Positions 34,176-42,469 of a stretch of 64,000 nt of DNA are shown piece after piece. The stretch is from Streptomyces morookaense (lineage in GTDB: Bacteria > Actinomycetota > Actinomycetes > Streptomycetales > Streptomycetaceae), in NCBI RefSeq assembly GCF_013030945.1, contig NZ_JABBXF010000018.1, positions 1 through 64,000 of the forward strand. The letters run 5' to 3'. How positions within the stretch are numbered: the stretch's first letter is position 1; each line of letters starts with the position of its first letter. The position numbers and the translations under genes are program-made. The notes under the pieces were generated by a model. That model was not told where the DNA came from and did not search any database. It was given only the letters and a program-made list of their open reading frames with translations.

Positions 34176-35734
34176 TGCCCGCCCCCGTCCGTCGTGCTGC
34201 CGCCGTCCTCGCCGTTCTCGCCGTCCTCGGTGAGGCTGGAGGCGTCGCGGGGCAGGGTGAGCGTGAAGGCGGCACCGCCGTCGGGGGAGTTGGCGGCCGT
34301 GATCTCGCCGCCGTGGATGTGCGCGTTCTCCAGGGCGATCGACAGGCCCAGCCCGCTGCCCTCGGAACGCGGCCGGGAGGCGCTCGCCTTGTAGAAGCGG
34401 TCGAAGACGTGCGGCAGCACGTCCTCCGGGATGCCGGGGCCGTGGTCGCGGACGTCGATGCGCAGCGAGTCGTCCTCGGTCCGCACCGAGACGCGCACCG
34501 GGGAGCCGCCGTGCTTGAGGGCGTTGCCGATGAGGTTGGCGAGGATGACGTCCAGGCGGCGCGGGTCGAGACGGGCCATGATGCCGCGCTCGGCGTCCAG
34601 TTCGACGGCGTCCAGCCAGGCACGGGCGTCGATGCAGGCGGTGACCTGGTCGGCGACGTCCACGTCGTCCAGGACCAGCCGGGCCGTGCCCGCGTCGAAG
34701 CGGGTGACCTCCATCAGATTCTCCACCAGGTCGTTCAGGCGCCGGGTCTCGCTGACCACGAGCTGCACGGCGGGCGCGATCATCGGGTCGAGGGAGTCGG
34801 CCTCGTCCTCCAGCACCTCGGTCACCGCGGTGATCGCGGTCAGCGGGGTGCGCAGCTCGTGCGACATGTCGGCGACGAAGCGGCGGCTGGAGGCCTCGCG
34901 CGCGCTGAGCTCCTCGACGCGCTTCTGCAGGGCCTCGGCGGTCCGGTTGAACGTCCGCGAGAGATCGGCCAGTTCGTCGGTGCCCGAGACCTGCAGCCGG
35001 GTGTCCAGCTGGCCCTCGCCGAGCCGCCGGGCCGCCTCGCCCAGGCGCTGCACCGGCCGCAGCACCGTGGAGGCGGCGGCCTGGGCGAGCAGGGCGGAGC
35101 CGATCAGGGCCAGGCCGGTGGCGATACCGAGCGACCAGGCAAGCGAGTTGAGGTCGGCGCGCTCGTTCTCCAGCGACTTCAGCAGGTACCCGGTGGGCCC
35201 GCCGCCGATCACCTTGGCGCCGCCCACCAGATAGGGCTTCCCGCCGAGCGTGATCCGCTGCCAGTACAGGTGGTACGGGTACGGGTTCGACTCGTCCACC
35301 CGGCGCTCCCGGTTGACCGCGGTGACCAGGGTCTGCGGAACGACCTTGAGCGGGAAAAGATCGCGGTCGGACGGCGCGGCGCAGTCGCCGCCGCCCTTGA
35401 CCTTGCCGACCAGCAGCACCTCGTACTTCTGCGAGGTGGCCGCCATCCGGTCCGCGGCCTCCTGCAGTTCGGGGCAGGTGGGCAGCAGCGGCAGGGAAGC
35501 GGTGTTGTCCTGGAGGGACTTGCGGAAGTCGTCCAGGGCGGCGTTCTGGGTCCGGGTGAGGACCGCGTCACGGTTGAGCCAGTAGGCGATGGCGGACGCC
35601 GACACGGCGGCCGCCAGGGCGACCAGCGCGAAGACGAGCATCAGCCGCAGCCGCAGGCTGATCCACCGCACGCTGAGCTTCAGCACGTTCCTGGCCGCGG
35701 CCCAGCCCCGTACCCGACCGGGCTTCTCCGTCAC
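34172..35734 (-). CDS. afsQ2: Sensor histidine kinase AfsQ2
   Basis: The 520-residue protein has a membrane span at about residues 31-51, an extracytoplasmic sensor of about 145 residues with two Cys (TCPEL and GGDCAAP), a second span at about 198-220, a HAMP linker, the phosphoacceptor motif SHELRTPLTA with His292, and an ATPase domain with N, G1 (RDHGPGIPED) and G2 (GSGLGLSIA) boxes. It is the partner of AfsQ1, 43 bp upstream. In Streptomyces this pair controls antibiotic production in response to nitrogen conditions. The order afsQ1-afsQ2-lipoprotein and the divergent sigQ identify the locus. Confidence 0.93.
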   Translation of the reverse strand: MTEKPGRVRGWAAARNVLKLSVRWISLRLRLMLVFALVALAAAVSASAIAYWLNRDAVLTRTQNAALDDFRKSLQDNTASLPLLPTCPELQEAADRMAATSQKYEVLLVGKVKGGGDCAAPSDRDLFPLKVVPQTLVTAVNRERRVDESNPYPYHLYWQRITLGGKPYLVGGAKVIGGGPTGYLLKSLENERADLNSLAWSLGIATGLALIGSALLAQAAASTVLRPVQRLGEAARRLGEGQLDTRLQVSGTDELADLSRTFNRTAEALQKRVEELSAREASSRRFVADMSHELRTPLTAITAVTEVLEDEADSLDPMIAPAVQLVVSETRRLNDLVENLMEVTRFDAGTARLVLDDVDVADQVTACIDARAWLDAVELDAERGIMARLDPRRLDVILANLIGNALKHGGSPVRVSVRTEDDSLRIDVRDHGPGIPEDVLPHVFDRFYKASASRPRSEGSGLGLSIALENAHIHGGEITAANSPDGGAAFTLTLPRDASSLTEDGENGEDGGSTTDGGGQ

Positions 35735-35777
35735 TGTGCGCTCTCAGTTCCCTTGTGTGTGCTCTTGTCGCTCTCGT

Positions 35778-36455
35778 TCACTGCGGGGCGTCCAGGCGGT
35801 AGCCGACGCCGCGGACCGTGCGGATGAGGGTGGGGGAGGACGGCACGTCCTCGACCTTGGCACGCAGCCGCTGGACGCAGGCGTCCACCAGCCGGGAGTC
35901 GCCCAGGTAGTCGTGCTCCCAGACCAGGCGCAGCAGCTGCTGCCGGGACAGCGCCTGCCCCGGCCGGCGGCTGAGCTCCAGCAGCAGCCGCAGCTCGGTC
36001 GGGGTGAGCTGGAGGTCCTGTCCGTTCTTGGTGACCGTCATCGCGGAGCGGTCGATCACCAGCGAGCCGAAGGTCGCCGAGTCGCTGGACTCCCGCTCGC
36101 CGCGGCGCAGCACGGCCCGGATCCGGGCGTCGAGCACGCGGCCCTGCACGGGCTTGACGACGTAGTCGTCCGCCCCCGACTCCAGGCCCACCACGACGTC
36201 GATGTCGTCGCTGCGCGCGGTGAGCAGGATGATCGGCAGCTGGTCGGTGCGCCGGATACGGCGGCACACCTCGAAGCCGTCGATGCCGGGCAGCATGACG
36301 TCCAGCACGATCAGGTCCGGCCGCTGCTCGCGCAGCAGCTTCAGACCGTCCTCGCCGCTCGCCGCGGTCACCACACGGTGACCTTGGCGCGACAGGGACA
36401 TTTCGAGGGCCGTGCGGATGGCGTCGTCGTCCTCGATCAGCAACAGGAAAGGCAC
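35778..36455 (-). CDS. afsQ1: Response regulator AfsQ1
   Basis: The 225-residue OmpR-type regulator has a receiver domain with acidic pocket Asp9/Asp10, phospho-acceptor Asp52 (LIVLDVMLPG) and Lys in DYVVKPV, followed by a winged helix (LTPTELRLLLELSRRPG, VRGVGYRLD). I recall the S. coelicolor AfsQ1 as the same length with nearly identical sequence. The GTG at 36455 gives that length. It probably binds direct repeats of GTnAC; one candidate lies at 36525-36540 in the region shared with sigQ. Confidence 0.95.
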   Translation of the reverse strand: MPFLLLIEDDDAIRTALEMSLSRQGHRVVTAASGEDGLKLLREQRPDLIVLDVMLPGIDGFEVCRRIRRTDQLPIILLTARSDDIDVVVGLESGADDYVVKPVQGRVLDARIRAVLRRGERESSDSATFGSLVIDRSAMTVTKNGQDLQLTPTELRLLLELSRRPGQALSRQQLLRLVWEHDYLGDSRLVDACVQRLRAKVEDVPSSPTLIRTVRGVGYRLDAPQ

Positions 36456-36524
36456 GTGGTCATTCTGGCCTAAGAGTGGCCGGTAGTTCGACAGACGGAC
36501 CCTGTCACGACCCCGGCTTCGCCT

Positions 36525-36540
36525 GTTGCAGGGCTGTGAC
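36525..36540 (+). promoter_or_regulatory. Candidate AfsQ1 box upstream of sigQ
   Basis: GTTGCAGGGCTGTGAC fits the reported AfsQ1 consensus GTnAC-n6-GTnAC with one mismatch in the first half. It sits between the divergent afsQ1 and sigQ genes, where AfsQ1 is known to act in S. coelicolor. Confidence 0.45.
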
Positions 36541-36650
36541 AGTCGGCGGACAGCGCGATGAAACTGGCCCGGCAGGCTGTGATGCACCGGGCAAGACCAA
36601 GGTCCGGGAGCACTACCGGACCAGCCGGCTCCACCGACGGGGGGCGCGAG

Positions 36651-37406
36651 ATGAACACCCTGCACGCCACGACGACCAGCGCAGTTCGCACGCGCCTGCA
36701 CGACGCCGGCAGGGGTTCGGAGAAGTCCGGTGCGGTAACGGGCGGACGGGGGTGCGCCCGCAGCACCGGACGCGTCCGGCCGCCTTACATGGTGGCCGTC
36801 GACGCCATCGCGTACGGGGAGAAGCCCGCTGCGGCGGCCGATGTCACCGACATCACGGGGGGACGCCGGCAGACCGCTTCGCGGACGGAGGCGGAGTTCA
36901 CCGCCTATGTCCAGGAGCGCCGGGCCTCCCTGTACGCGACTGCCTACCACCTGACCGGCGACCGGTACGAGGCCGAGGACCTGCTGCAGAGCGCGCTGTT
37001 CTCCACGTACCGCGCCTGGGACCGGATCACCGACAAGGCCGCGGTCGGCGGCTACCTCCGCCGCACCATGACCAACCTGCACATCAGCGCCTGGCGCCGG
37101 CGGAAGCTCAACGAGTACCCGACCGAGGAACTGCCGGAGACCGCCGCCGAGCACGACGCGATGCGCGGCACCGAACTGCGCGCCGTCCTCTGGCAGGCGC
37201 TGGCCCGGCTGCCCGAACTGCAGCGCACCATGCTCGTCCTGCGCTACTACGAGGGCCGCACGGACCCGGAGATCGCCGAGATCCTCGACATCAGCGTCGG
37301 CACCGTCAAGAGCAGCATCTGGCGCTCGCTGCGCCGGCTGCGCGACGACGAGGCCATCGCCAACGGCCGTGCCGTCGAGGAGTGCTTCGGGGAACTGGTC
37401 GCCTGA
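36651..37406 (+). CDS. sigQ: RNA polymerase sigma factor SigQ (SigE-type ECF)
   Basis: The 251-residue protein has an N-terminal extension of about 85 residues with no recognised domain, then region 2 (YATAYHLTGDRYEAEDLLQSAL) and region 4 (PELQRTMLVLRYYEGRTDPEIAEILDIS, GTVKSSIWRSL), typical of the SigE subfamily of ECF factors. It is divergent from afsQ1 and named for this conserved position; in S. coelicolor sigQ is an AfsQ1 target. The ATG at 36651 is the start I recall for SigQ; an earlier in-frame ATG (36558) lies in the regulatory region. A strong hairpin follows at 37473-37507. Confidence 0.92.
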   Translation: MNTLHATTTSAVRTRLHDAGRGSEKSGAVTGGRGCARSTGRVRPPYMVAVDAIAYGEKPAAAADVTDITGGRRQTASRTEAEFTAYVQERRASLYATAYHLTGDRYEAEDLLQSALFSTYRAWDRITDKAAVGGYLRRTMTNLHISAWRRRKLNEYPTEELPETAAEHDAMRGTELRAVLWQALARLPELQRTMLVLRYYEGRTDPEIAEILDISVGTVKSSIWRSLRRLRDDEAIANGRAVEECFGELVA

Positions 37407-37472
37407 GAGACCTGGGGGCCACGGGGGACACGGGGGGAACCACAGAGGGGGGAAACGGGGGAGGGAAAAGGG

Positions 37473-37507
37473 AGCGGGCGGGCAGCCGGGGGGTCTGCCC
37501 GCCCGCT
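37473..37507. terminator. Bidirectional terminator between sigQ and the uridine-kinase-like gene
   Basis: AGCGGGCGGGCAG (37473-37485) pairs perfectly with CTGCCCGCCCGCT (37495-37507) around a 9-nt G-rich loop, between convergent 3' ends. Confidence 0.75.
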
Positions 37508-37514
37508 TCCGCGT

Positions 37515-38192
37515 TCACACCCGGGTGACAGTGGTGGCGGGCGCTGCGTCCGCCACCGCGTCCGGCACCGCCTCGCGCACCGGGCCCCGCCGGCCCGCGG
37601 CCGCCGCGGCGATCCGGCCCATGGCCGTCTCCCCGCCGCAGGCGAAGGCGCCCAGCGCCGTCTGCCGTGCCACGATGCCGCGTTCGCTGCGCATCAGCCG
37701 CAGCCCGCGGCGGATCAGGACGTGCACGGGCTTGCGGGCCTCGCGCAGGTCGCGCACCAGCCGGCGGCGGAAGGTCGTCGACGGACGGCCGCGCAGGCAC
37801 AGCGCGTCGGCCAGCACACCGAGCTCCCGGCAGCGCCCGATGATGTCGGCGGCGAAGATGCCCTCGGCGATGAACAGCGGCGTGCGGCCGATGTCCAGGA
37901 CGCTCTCGCCCGTCCGCGAACTCGTGGAGATGTCGTACACCGGGACCGCCGTCCGGGACGTGCGGCACAGCTCCTCGATGGCCGCCACGGCCGCGTCCGC
38001 GTCCCACGACCGCGGCGAGTCCCAGTCGGTGGCCGAACCGTCCGCGAGCAGCGGCAGCGTGGGGTCGTCGCCCTCCTTGTAGAAGTCGTCGAGGTTGAGC
38101 ACGGGCAGCCCGGTACGGGCGGCGAGGGACGACTTTCCGGAACCGGACGGGCCGGTCAGCAGGACGACGCGCGGATGGCAGGAGGAGGTCAC
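37515..38192 (-). CDS. Uridine-kinase-like P-loop protein
   Basis: The 225-residue protein has Walker A GPSGSGKSS at about residues 14-22, followed by LNLDDFYKEGDDP with acidic residues positioned like the substrate loop of uridine kinases, WDSPRSWD, and RRRLVRDLREARKP. It probably phosphorylates a nucleoside or related metabolite. I chose the GTG at 38192 because the P-loop then lies near the N-terminus, as in the family; a longer frame to 38321 adds an unrelated Arg-rich stretch. Its link to nucleoside salvage here is circumstantial: it has no copy of the CTACGCGCGTAG operator. Confidence 0.75.
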   Translation of the reverse strand: MTSSCHPRVVLLTGPSGSGKSSLAARTGLPVLNLDDFYKEGDDPTLPLLADGSATDWDSPRSWDADAAVAAIEELCRTSRTAVPVYDISTSSRTGESVLDIGRTPLFIAEGIFAADIIGRCRELGVLADALCLRGRPSTTFRRRLVRDLREARKPVHVLIRRGLRLMRSERGIVARQTALGAFACGGETAMGRIAAAAAGRRGPVREAVPDAVADAAPATTVTRV

Positions 38193-38319
38193 GGGACACC
38201 AGTGTGACGCATTGGGCCGAACGGGGGATCCCTCCGGGTCGGGGCGTGCGCGAAGTGTCATCATTCCGATACGTTCCGTTGCCAATCGCTGACGTAATTC
38301 TCCGACCCGGCAGGTGGTC

Positions 38320-38763
38320 ATGGCCTCCCACGCACGGCACGCACGGCACGCCCGTACCGTGCCCCATCCCCCTCCGCCCTACGCGCGCAACCTGGTGCGC
38401 GTCGGGCTGACCGTTTCCGCAGGCGCCGCGCTCGTCGCCGGCAGCGCGGCCGGCGCCAGTGCCGCGGGCCAGGCGCGCGCCCAGTTCGGCCGTACCGACG
38501 TCCTCGCGGCCGTCGAAGGCACCCACATCGCCCTGGAGAAGTCCCTCGAGGGCCTGACGCCGGTGCTGAAGAACCTCCCGACCGACCCGCTGGCCAACAC
38601 CGGCGTCGACCCGCTGGACAACGGCGCCCGCACCCAGGTCGCCGACTTCAAGCCCGTGGGCACCTCGCTGGCCACCGACCCGCTCGCCAAGGGCGGTCAC
38701 GTGGGCGACCTGCCGGTGATCGGCGCGGCGGCCAACCTGCTGCCGGCGGCCGGCGGCTCCTGA
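38320..38763 (+). CDS. Small secreted protein
   Basis: The 147-residue product has a His/Arg/Pro-rich N-terminal region of about 28 residues before a hydrophobic segment ending GSAAGASA, a long-n-region signal peptide. The mature part contains ALEKSLEGLTPVLKNLPTDPL and repeated DPLxxxG turns (TDPLANTGVDPLDNG, TDPLAKGG). It belongs to the small secreted hypothetical proteins common in Streptomyces. The ATG at 38320 is preferred to the GTG at 38314. A terminator follows at 38803-38833. Confidence 0.75.
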   Translation: MASHARHARHARTVPHPPPPYARNLVRVGLTVSAGAALVAGSAAGASAAGQARAQFGRTDVLAAVEGTHIALEKSLEGLTPVLKNLPTDPLANTGVDPLDNGARTQVADFKPVGTSLATDPLAKGGHVGDLPVIGAAANLLPAAGGS

Positions 38764-38802
38764 GACCCGTCCGTACGTCTGAGCCCGTCCGTACGGACGA
38801 CG

Positions 38803-38833
38803 ATGGCGGCTCCCCTGTCCGGGGAGCCGCCAT
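38803..38833. terminator. Bidirectional terminator between the secreted-protein and ALDH genes
   Basis: ATGGCGGCTCCCC (38803-38815) pairs with GGGGAGCCGCCAT (38821-38833) around a 5-nt loop, between convergent genes. Confidence 0.75.
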
Positions 38834-38851
38834 CACGCATGTGCGGGGACG

Positions 38852-39739
38852 TCAGTAGGACGAGCCGCCCGCGCCCAGCGAACCGGTCGGGTGCCAGACG
38901 GTCTTGGTCTCCAGGAACGCCGTCAGGCGGTCCGTGCCCGGAGCCGCGGACCAGTCCACAGGCTGTGGACGGAGCACGCGCTTGAGGTTGTCCGCCGCGG
39001 CGATCTCCAGCGCCTTCGCCAGCTCGGCGTCCGCACCGGCCAGGTCGATCGCGTTGACGTCCTGGTGCGCGGCGAGCGACGGAGCGATCTCCGCGGCCCT
39101 GCCCGACAGGATGTTGACGACACCGCCCGGCAGGTCCGAGGTGGCCAGCACCTCGCCCAGCGACAGCGCCGGCAGCGGCGACGCCTCCGAGGCGATCACG
39201 ATCACGGCGTTGCCGCCGGCGATCACCGGGGCGATCACCGACACCAGCCCGAGGAACGACGACTCCTGCGGGGCCACCACGGCCACGACACCGGTCGGCT
39301 CCGGCGAGGAGACGTTGAAGAACGGCCCCGCCACCGGGTTCGTGCCGCCCACGACCTGGGCGATCTTGTCCGTCCAGCCCGCGTACCAGACCCAGCGGTC
39401 GATCGCCGCGTCCACCTGGGCGGCGGCCTTCGACTTCGACAGGCCCTCGGCATCGGCCACTTCACCGATGAACTGGTCCCGGCGGCCCTCCAGCATCTCG
39501 GCGATGCGGTAGAGGATCTGGCCGCGGTTGTAGGCGGTGGCACCCGCCCAGCCGCCCGTCGCCTTGCGGGCCGCGACGACCGCGTCCCGCGCGTCCTTGC
39601 GGGACGAGAGCGGCGCGTTGGCGAGCCACTTGCCCTTCGAGTCGGTCACCTCGTACACCCGCCCGCTCTCGGACCGGGGGAACTTGCCCCCGACGAACAG
39701 CTTGTAGGTCTTGAGAACGCTCAGCCGTGCATCAGACAT
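38852..39739 (-). CDS. Truncated, cysteine-free aldehyde dehydrogenase-like protein
   Basis: The 295-residue protein aligns with the N-terminal cofactor-binding half of aldehyde dehydrogenases (FVGGKFPRSESGR, RGQILYRIAEMLEGRRD, a WxxGA-like AVVAPQESSFLGLVSV, IAGGNAVIVIASE) but stops short of the catalytic region. It contains no cysteine at all, so the ALDH nucleophile is missing, as is the ELGGK motif. It overlaps the complete ALDH gene by 8 bp. Together they resemble a split ALDH16 arrangement, in which a second, catalytically dead ALDH module serves in assembly. Its start is the ATG at 39739. Confidence 0.8.
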   Translation of the reverse strand: MSDARLSVLKTYKLFVGGKFPRSESGRVYEVTDSKGKWLANAPLSSRKDARDAVVAARKATGGWAGATAYNRGQILYRIAEMLEGRRDQFIGEVADAEGLSKSKAAAQVDAAIDRWVWYAGWTDKIAQVVGGTNPVAGPFFNVSSPEPTGVVAVVAPQESSFLGLVSVIAPVIAGGNAVIVIASEASPLPALSLGEVLATSDLPGGVVNILSGRAAEIAPSLAAHQDVNAIDLAGADAELAKALEIAAADNLKRVLRPQPVDWSAAPGTDRLTAFLETKTVWHPTGSLGAGGSSY

Positions 39740-41162
39740 CGAGGTACGCCTCCAGACCGTGGCGGCCGCCCTCGCGGCCGAAGCCCGACTCCTTGAAGCC
39801 GCCGAACGGCGAGGTCGGGTCGAACTTGTTGAACGTGTTGGCCCAGACGACGCCCGCACGCAGCTTGCCCGCCACGGCGAGCATCCGCGAACCCTTCTCC
39901 GTCCAGATGCCCGCGGACAGGCCGTACTGCGAGTTGTTCGCCTTGGCGACGGCCTCGGCCGGGGTGCGGAAGGTCAGCACGGACAGCACCGGGCCGAAGA
40001 TCTCCTCGCGGGCGATCCGGTGCGCCTGGGTGACGTTCGTGAACAGCGTCGGCGCGAACCAGTAGCCGGACGTGGGCAGTTCGCAGGCCGGGGCCCAGCG
40101 CTCGGCACCCTCGGCCTCGCCGCTGTCGGCCAGCGCCTTGATGCGGGCCAGCTGCTCGGCCGAGTTGATCGCACCGACGTCGGTGTTCTTGTCGAGCGGG
40201 TCGCCGACACGCAGCGTGGACATGCGCCGCTTGAGCGCGTCCAGCAGCTCGTCCTGGATCGACTCCTGGACGATCAGACGCGAGCCCGCGCAGCAGACCT
40301 GGCCCTGGTTGAAGAAGATCCCGTTGACGATCCCCTCGACGGCCTGGTCGATCGGGGCGTCGTCGAAGACGATGTTGGCGCCCTTGCCGCCCAGTTCGAG
40401 GGTGAGCTTCTTGTCCGTACCGGCGACGGTACGGGCGATCTCCTTGCCGACGGCCGTGGAGCCGGTGAAGGCGACCTTGTCGATGCCCTCGTGCGCGACG
40501 AGCGCGGCGCCCGTCGCACCGTCGCCCGTCAGGATGTTGACGACGCCCTTGGGCAGGCCCGCCTGGCGGCAGATGTCCGCGAAGAACAGCGCCGAGAGCG
40601 GCGTCGTCTCGGCGGGCTTGAGCACCACGGTGTTGCCGGCGGCCAGCGCCGGGGCGATCTTCCACGCCAGCATCAGCAGCGGGAAGTTCCACGGGATGAC
40701 CTGGCCGGCCACGCCCAGGGGCTTCGGGTCCGGCCCGAAGCCGGCGTGGTCCAGCTTGTCGGCCCAGCCCGCGTAGTAGAAGAAGTGCGCGGCGACGAGG
40801 GGGAGATCGGCGTCGCGCGTCTCCTTGATCGGCTTGCCGTTGTCGAGGGTTTCGAGGACGGCGAGCTCGCGGCTGCGCTCCTGGATGATCCGCGCGATGC
40901 GGAACAGGTACTTCGCGCGCTCCGAGCCCGGCAGCGCGGACCACTTCTCGAAGGCCTTGCGGGCGGCCTTGACGGCCGCGTCCACGTCCTCGGCCGACGC
41001 CTGCGCGACCTCGGAGAGCACCTCCTCGGTCGAGGGGCTCAGGGTCTTGAAGACCTTGCCGTCCGAGGCCTCGCGGAACTCGCCGTCGACGAACAGCCCG
41101 TAGGACGGGGCGATGTCGACGACCGCGCGCGACTCGGGCGCCGGTGCGTATTCGAAAGCCAT
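39732..41162 (-). CDS. NAD(P)-dependent aldehyde dehydrogenase
   Basis: The 476-residue enzyme is a full-length ALDH: IPWNFPLLML for cofactor binding, FTGSTAVGKEI, LELGGKGANIVF with the general-base Glu, and the nucleophile in NQGQVCCAGSRL. It starts 2 bp after the deoC stop (ATG 41162). In this setting it probably oxidises acetaldehyde released by DeoC, or another short aldehyde, to the acid. The operator before deoC would control all three genes. The downstream cysteine-free homologue may be its partner subunit. Confidence 0.9.
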   Translation of the reverse strand: MAFEYAPAPESRAVVDIAPSYGLFVDGEFREASDGKVFKTLSPSTEEVLSEVAQASAEDVDAAVKAARKAFEKWSALPGSERAKYLFRIARIIQERSRELAVLETLDNGKPIKETRDADLPLVAAHFFYYAGWADKLDHAGFGPDPKPLGVAGQVIPWNFPLLMLAWKIAPALAAGNTVVLKPAETTPLSALFFADICRQAGLPKGVVNILTGDGATGAALVAHEGIDKVAFTGSTAVGKEIARTVAGTDKKLTLELGGKGANIVFDDAPIDQAVEGIVNGIFFNQGQVCCAGSRLIVQESIQDELLDALKRRMSTLRVGDPLDKNTDVGAINSAEQLARIKALADSGEAEGAERWAPACELPTSGYWFAPTLFTNVTQAHRIAREEIFGPVLSVLTFRTPAEAVAKANNSQYGLSAGIWTEKGSRMLAVAGKLRAGVVWANTFNKFDPTSPFGGFKESGFGREGGRHGLEAYLDV

Positions 41163-41164
41163 GG

Positions 41165-42172
41165 TCAGTCCACCGTCACGTAGTCGGGACCGGAGTAGCG
41201 CCCGGTGCTCAGCTTCTGCCGCTGCATCAGCAGGTCGTTGAGGAGGCTGGAGGCGCCGAAGCGGAACCAGTGGTTCGACAGCCACTCCTCGCCCACGGTC
41301 TCGTTGACGAGGACGAGGAACTTCAGCGCGTCCTTGGTCGTGCGGATGCCGCCGGCCGGCTTCACGCCGACCTGGACGCCCGTGGCGGCGCGGAAGTCGC
41401 GCACGGCCTCCAGCATCAGCAGGGTGTTCGCCGGGGTGGCGTTCACCGCGACCTTGCCGGTGGAGGTCTTGATGAAGTCGGCGCCCGCCAGCATGCCGAG
41501 CCAGGAGGCGCGGCGGATGTTGTCGTACGTCGACAGCTCGCCGGTCTCGAAGATCACCTTCAGCCGGGCGGCCGTTCCGTCGGGGCGACGGCAGGTCTCC
41601 TTGACGGCCTTGATCTCCTCGAAGACCGACAGGTAGCGGCCGGCGAGGAAGGCGCCCCGGTCGATCACCATGTCGATCTCGTCCGCGCCCGCGGCGACGG
41701 CGTCGGCCGTGTCGGCCAGCTTCACCGGCAGCGCGGCGCGGCCGGCCGGGAACGCGGTGGCGACGGACGCGACCTTGACGTCCGTGCCCGCCACGGCCGC
41801 GGCGGCCGTGGCCACCATGTCGGGGTAGACGCAGACCGCCGCGGTACGGGGCGTATCGCGGTCGGTCGGGTCCGGAAGGAGGGCCTTGGCGCACAGCGCC
41901 CGGACCTTGCCCGGGGTGTCCGCGCCCTCCAGGGTCGTCAGATCGATCATGGAGATCGCCAGGTCGATGGCGTACGCCTTCGCCGTCGTCTTGATCGAGC
42001 GGGTCCCGAGCGCTGCGGCGCGGGCTTCCAGCCCGACCGGGTCGACGCCCGGCAGGCCGTGCAGGAAGCGGCGCAGCGCACCGTCGGAGGCGGTCACGTC
42101 CGCCATCGACGCCAGTCGCTCCGCGGCTTCGTTGCCGGATGAGGAGAACTTTGGGGGAGGGTGCATGGTCAC
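41165..42172 (-). CDS. deoC: Deoxyribose-phosphate aldolase
   Basis: The protein of about 335 residues is a class I aldolase that splits 2-deoxyribose-5-phosphate into acetaldehyde and glyceraldehyde-3-phosphate. Key segments are DEIDMVIDRGAFLAG, LKVIFETGEL with the Lys of the proton relay, and VGVKPAGGIRT with the Schiff-base Lys. The N-terminal extension makes it longer than the E. coli enzyme. I chose the GTG at 42172 because a TATGCT hexamer (42184-42179 on the minus strand) precedes it by 6 nt, as at add and PNP; the ATG at 42166 is the alternative. It heads the deoC-ALDH-ALDH' operon. Confidence 0.93.
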   Translation of the reverse strand: MTMHPPPKFSSSGNEAAERLASMADVTASDGALRRFLHGLPGVDPVGLEARAAALGTRSIKTTAKAYAIDLAISMIDLTTLEGADTPGKVRALCAKALLPDPTDRDTPRTAAVCVYPDMVATAAAAVAGTDVKVASVATAFPAGRAALPVKLADTADAVAAGADEIDMVIDRGAFLAGRYLSVFEEIKAVKETCRRPDGTAARLKVIFETGELSTYDNIRRASWLGMLAGADFIKTSTGKVAVNATPANTLLMLEAVRDFRAATGVQVGVKPAGGIRTTKDALKFLVLVNETVGEEWLSNHWFRFGASSLLNDLLMQRQKLSTGRYSGPDYVTVD

Positions 42173-42185
42173 CGGATGAGCATAT

Positions 42186-42197
42186 CTACGCGCGTAG
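42186..42197. promoter_or_regulatory. Exact nucleoside-regulon operator at the deoC promoter
   Basis: CTACGCGCGTAG is a perfect palindrome 1 bp upstream of the TATGCT hexamer that probably forms the deoC -10 box on the minus strand. Confidence 0.7.
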
Positions 42198-42405
42198 CGC
42201 GTGTCACCCCCTCGGGCGGGTGGCCCTTTTCTGTCGGGCGAATGCCCGGATTTGATCGACTTCATATGGAAGTGGCGGGGCATCTTCCATTTCCTGTCGA
42301 TGTTCCGTGACAAAGAGTGGAAAGTTTGATCACAGGTGATCCATAGAGTTCTTCTCAGCGACACCGTCTGACCTCTCCGGTCTCCACCGATCCGAGGGAA
42401 GCGGC

Positions 42406-42435
42406 ATGCGAAATCCCTATCTCTTTCCTTCCTAG
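42406..42435 (+). CDS. Possible 9-residue leader peptide upstream of the envelope-protein gene
   Basis: ATG at 42406 is preceded by GAGGGAA (42394-42400) at 5 nt, a strong ribosome site, and reads MRNPYLFPS before a TAG at 42433. It ends 34 bp before the next gene's start, whose own AGGAG site is at 42459-42463. A translated leader could regulate the downstream gene by attenuation or reinitiation. A TAGAGT hexamer at 42344-42349 is a possible -10 box. Coding status is unproven. Confidence 0.4.
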   Translation: MRNPYLFPS

Positions 42436-42469
42436 GTCTGTCCAGGCCCAGTTCCGCCAGGAGTCCTGC

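Noticed and set aside
38379..38391. CTACGCGCGC in the secreted-protein gene as an operator
   Set aside because: The right half does not match the palindrome and the site is within coding sequence for a signal-peptide region.
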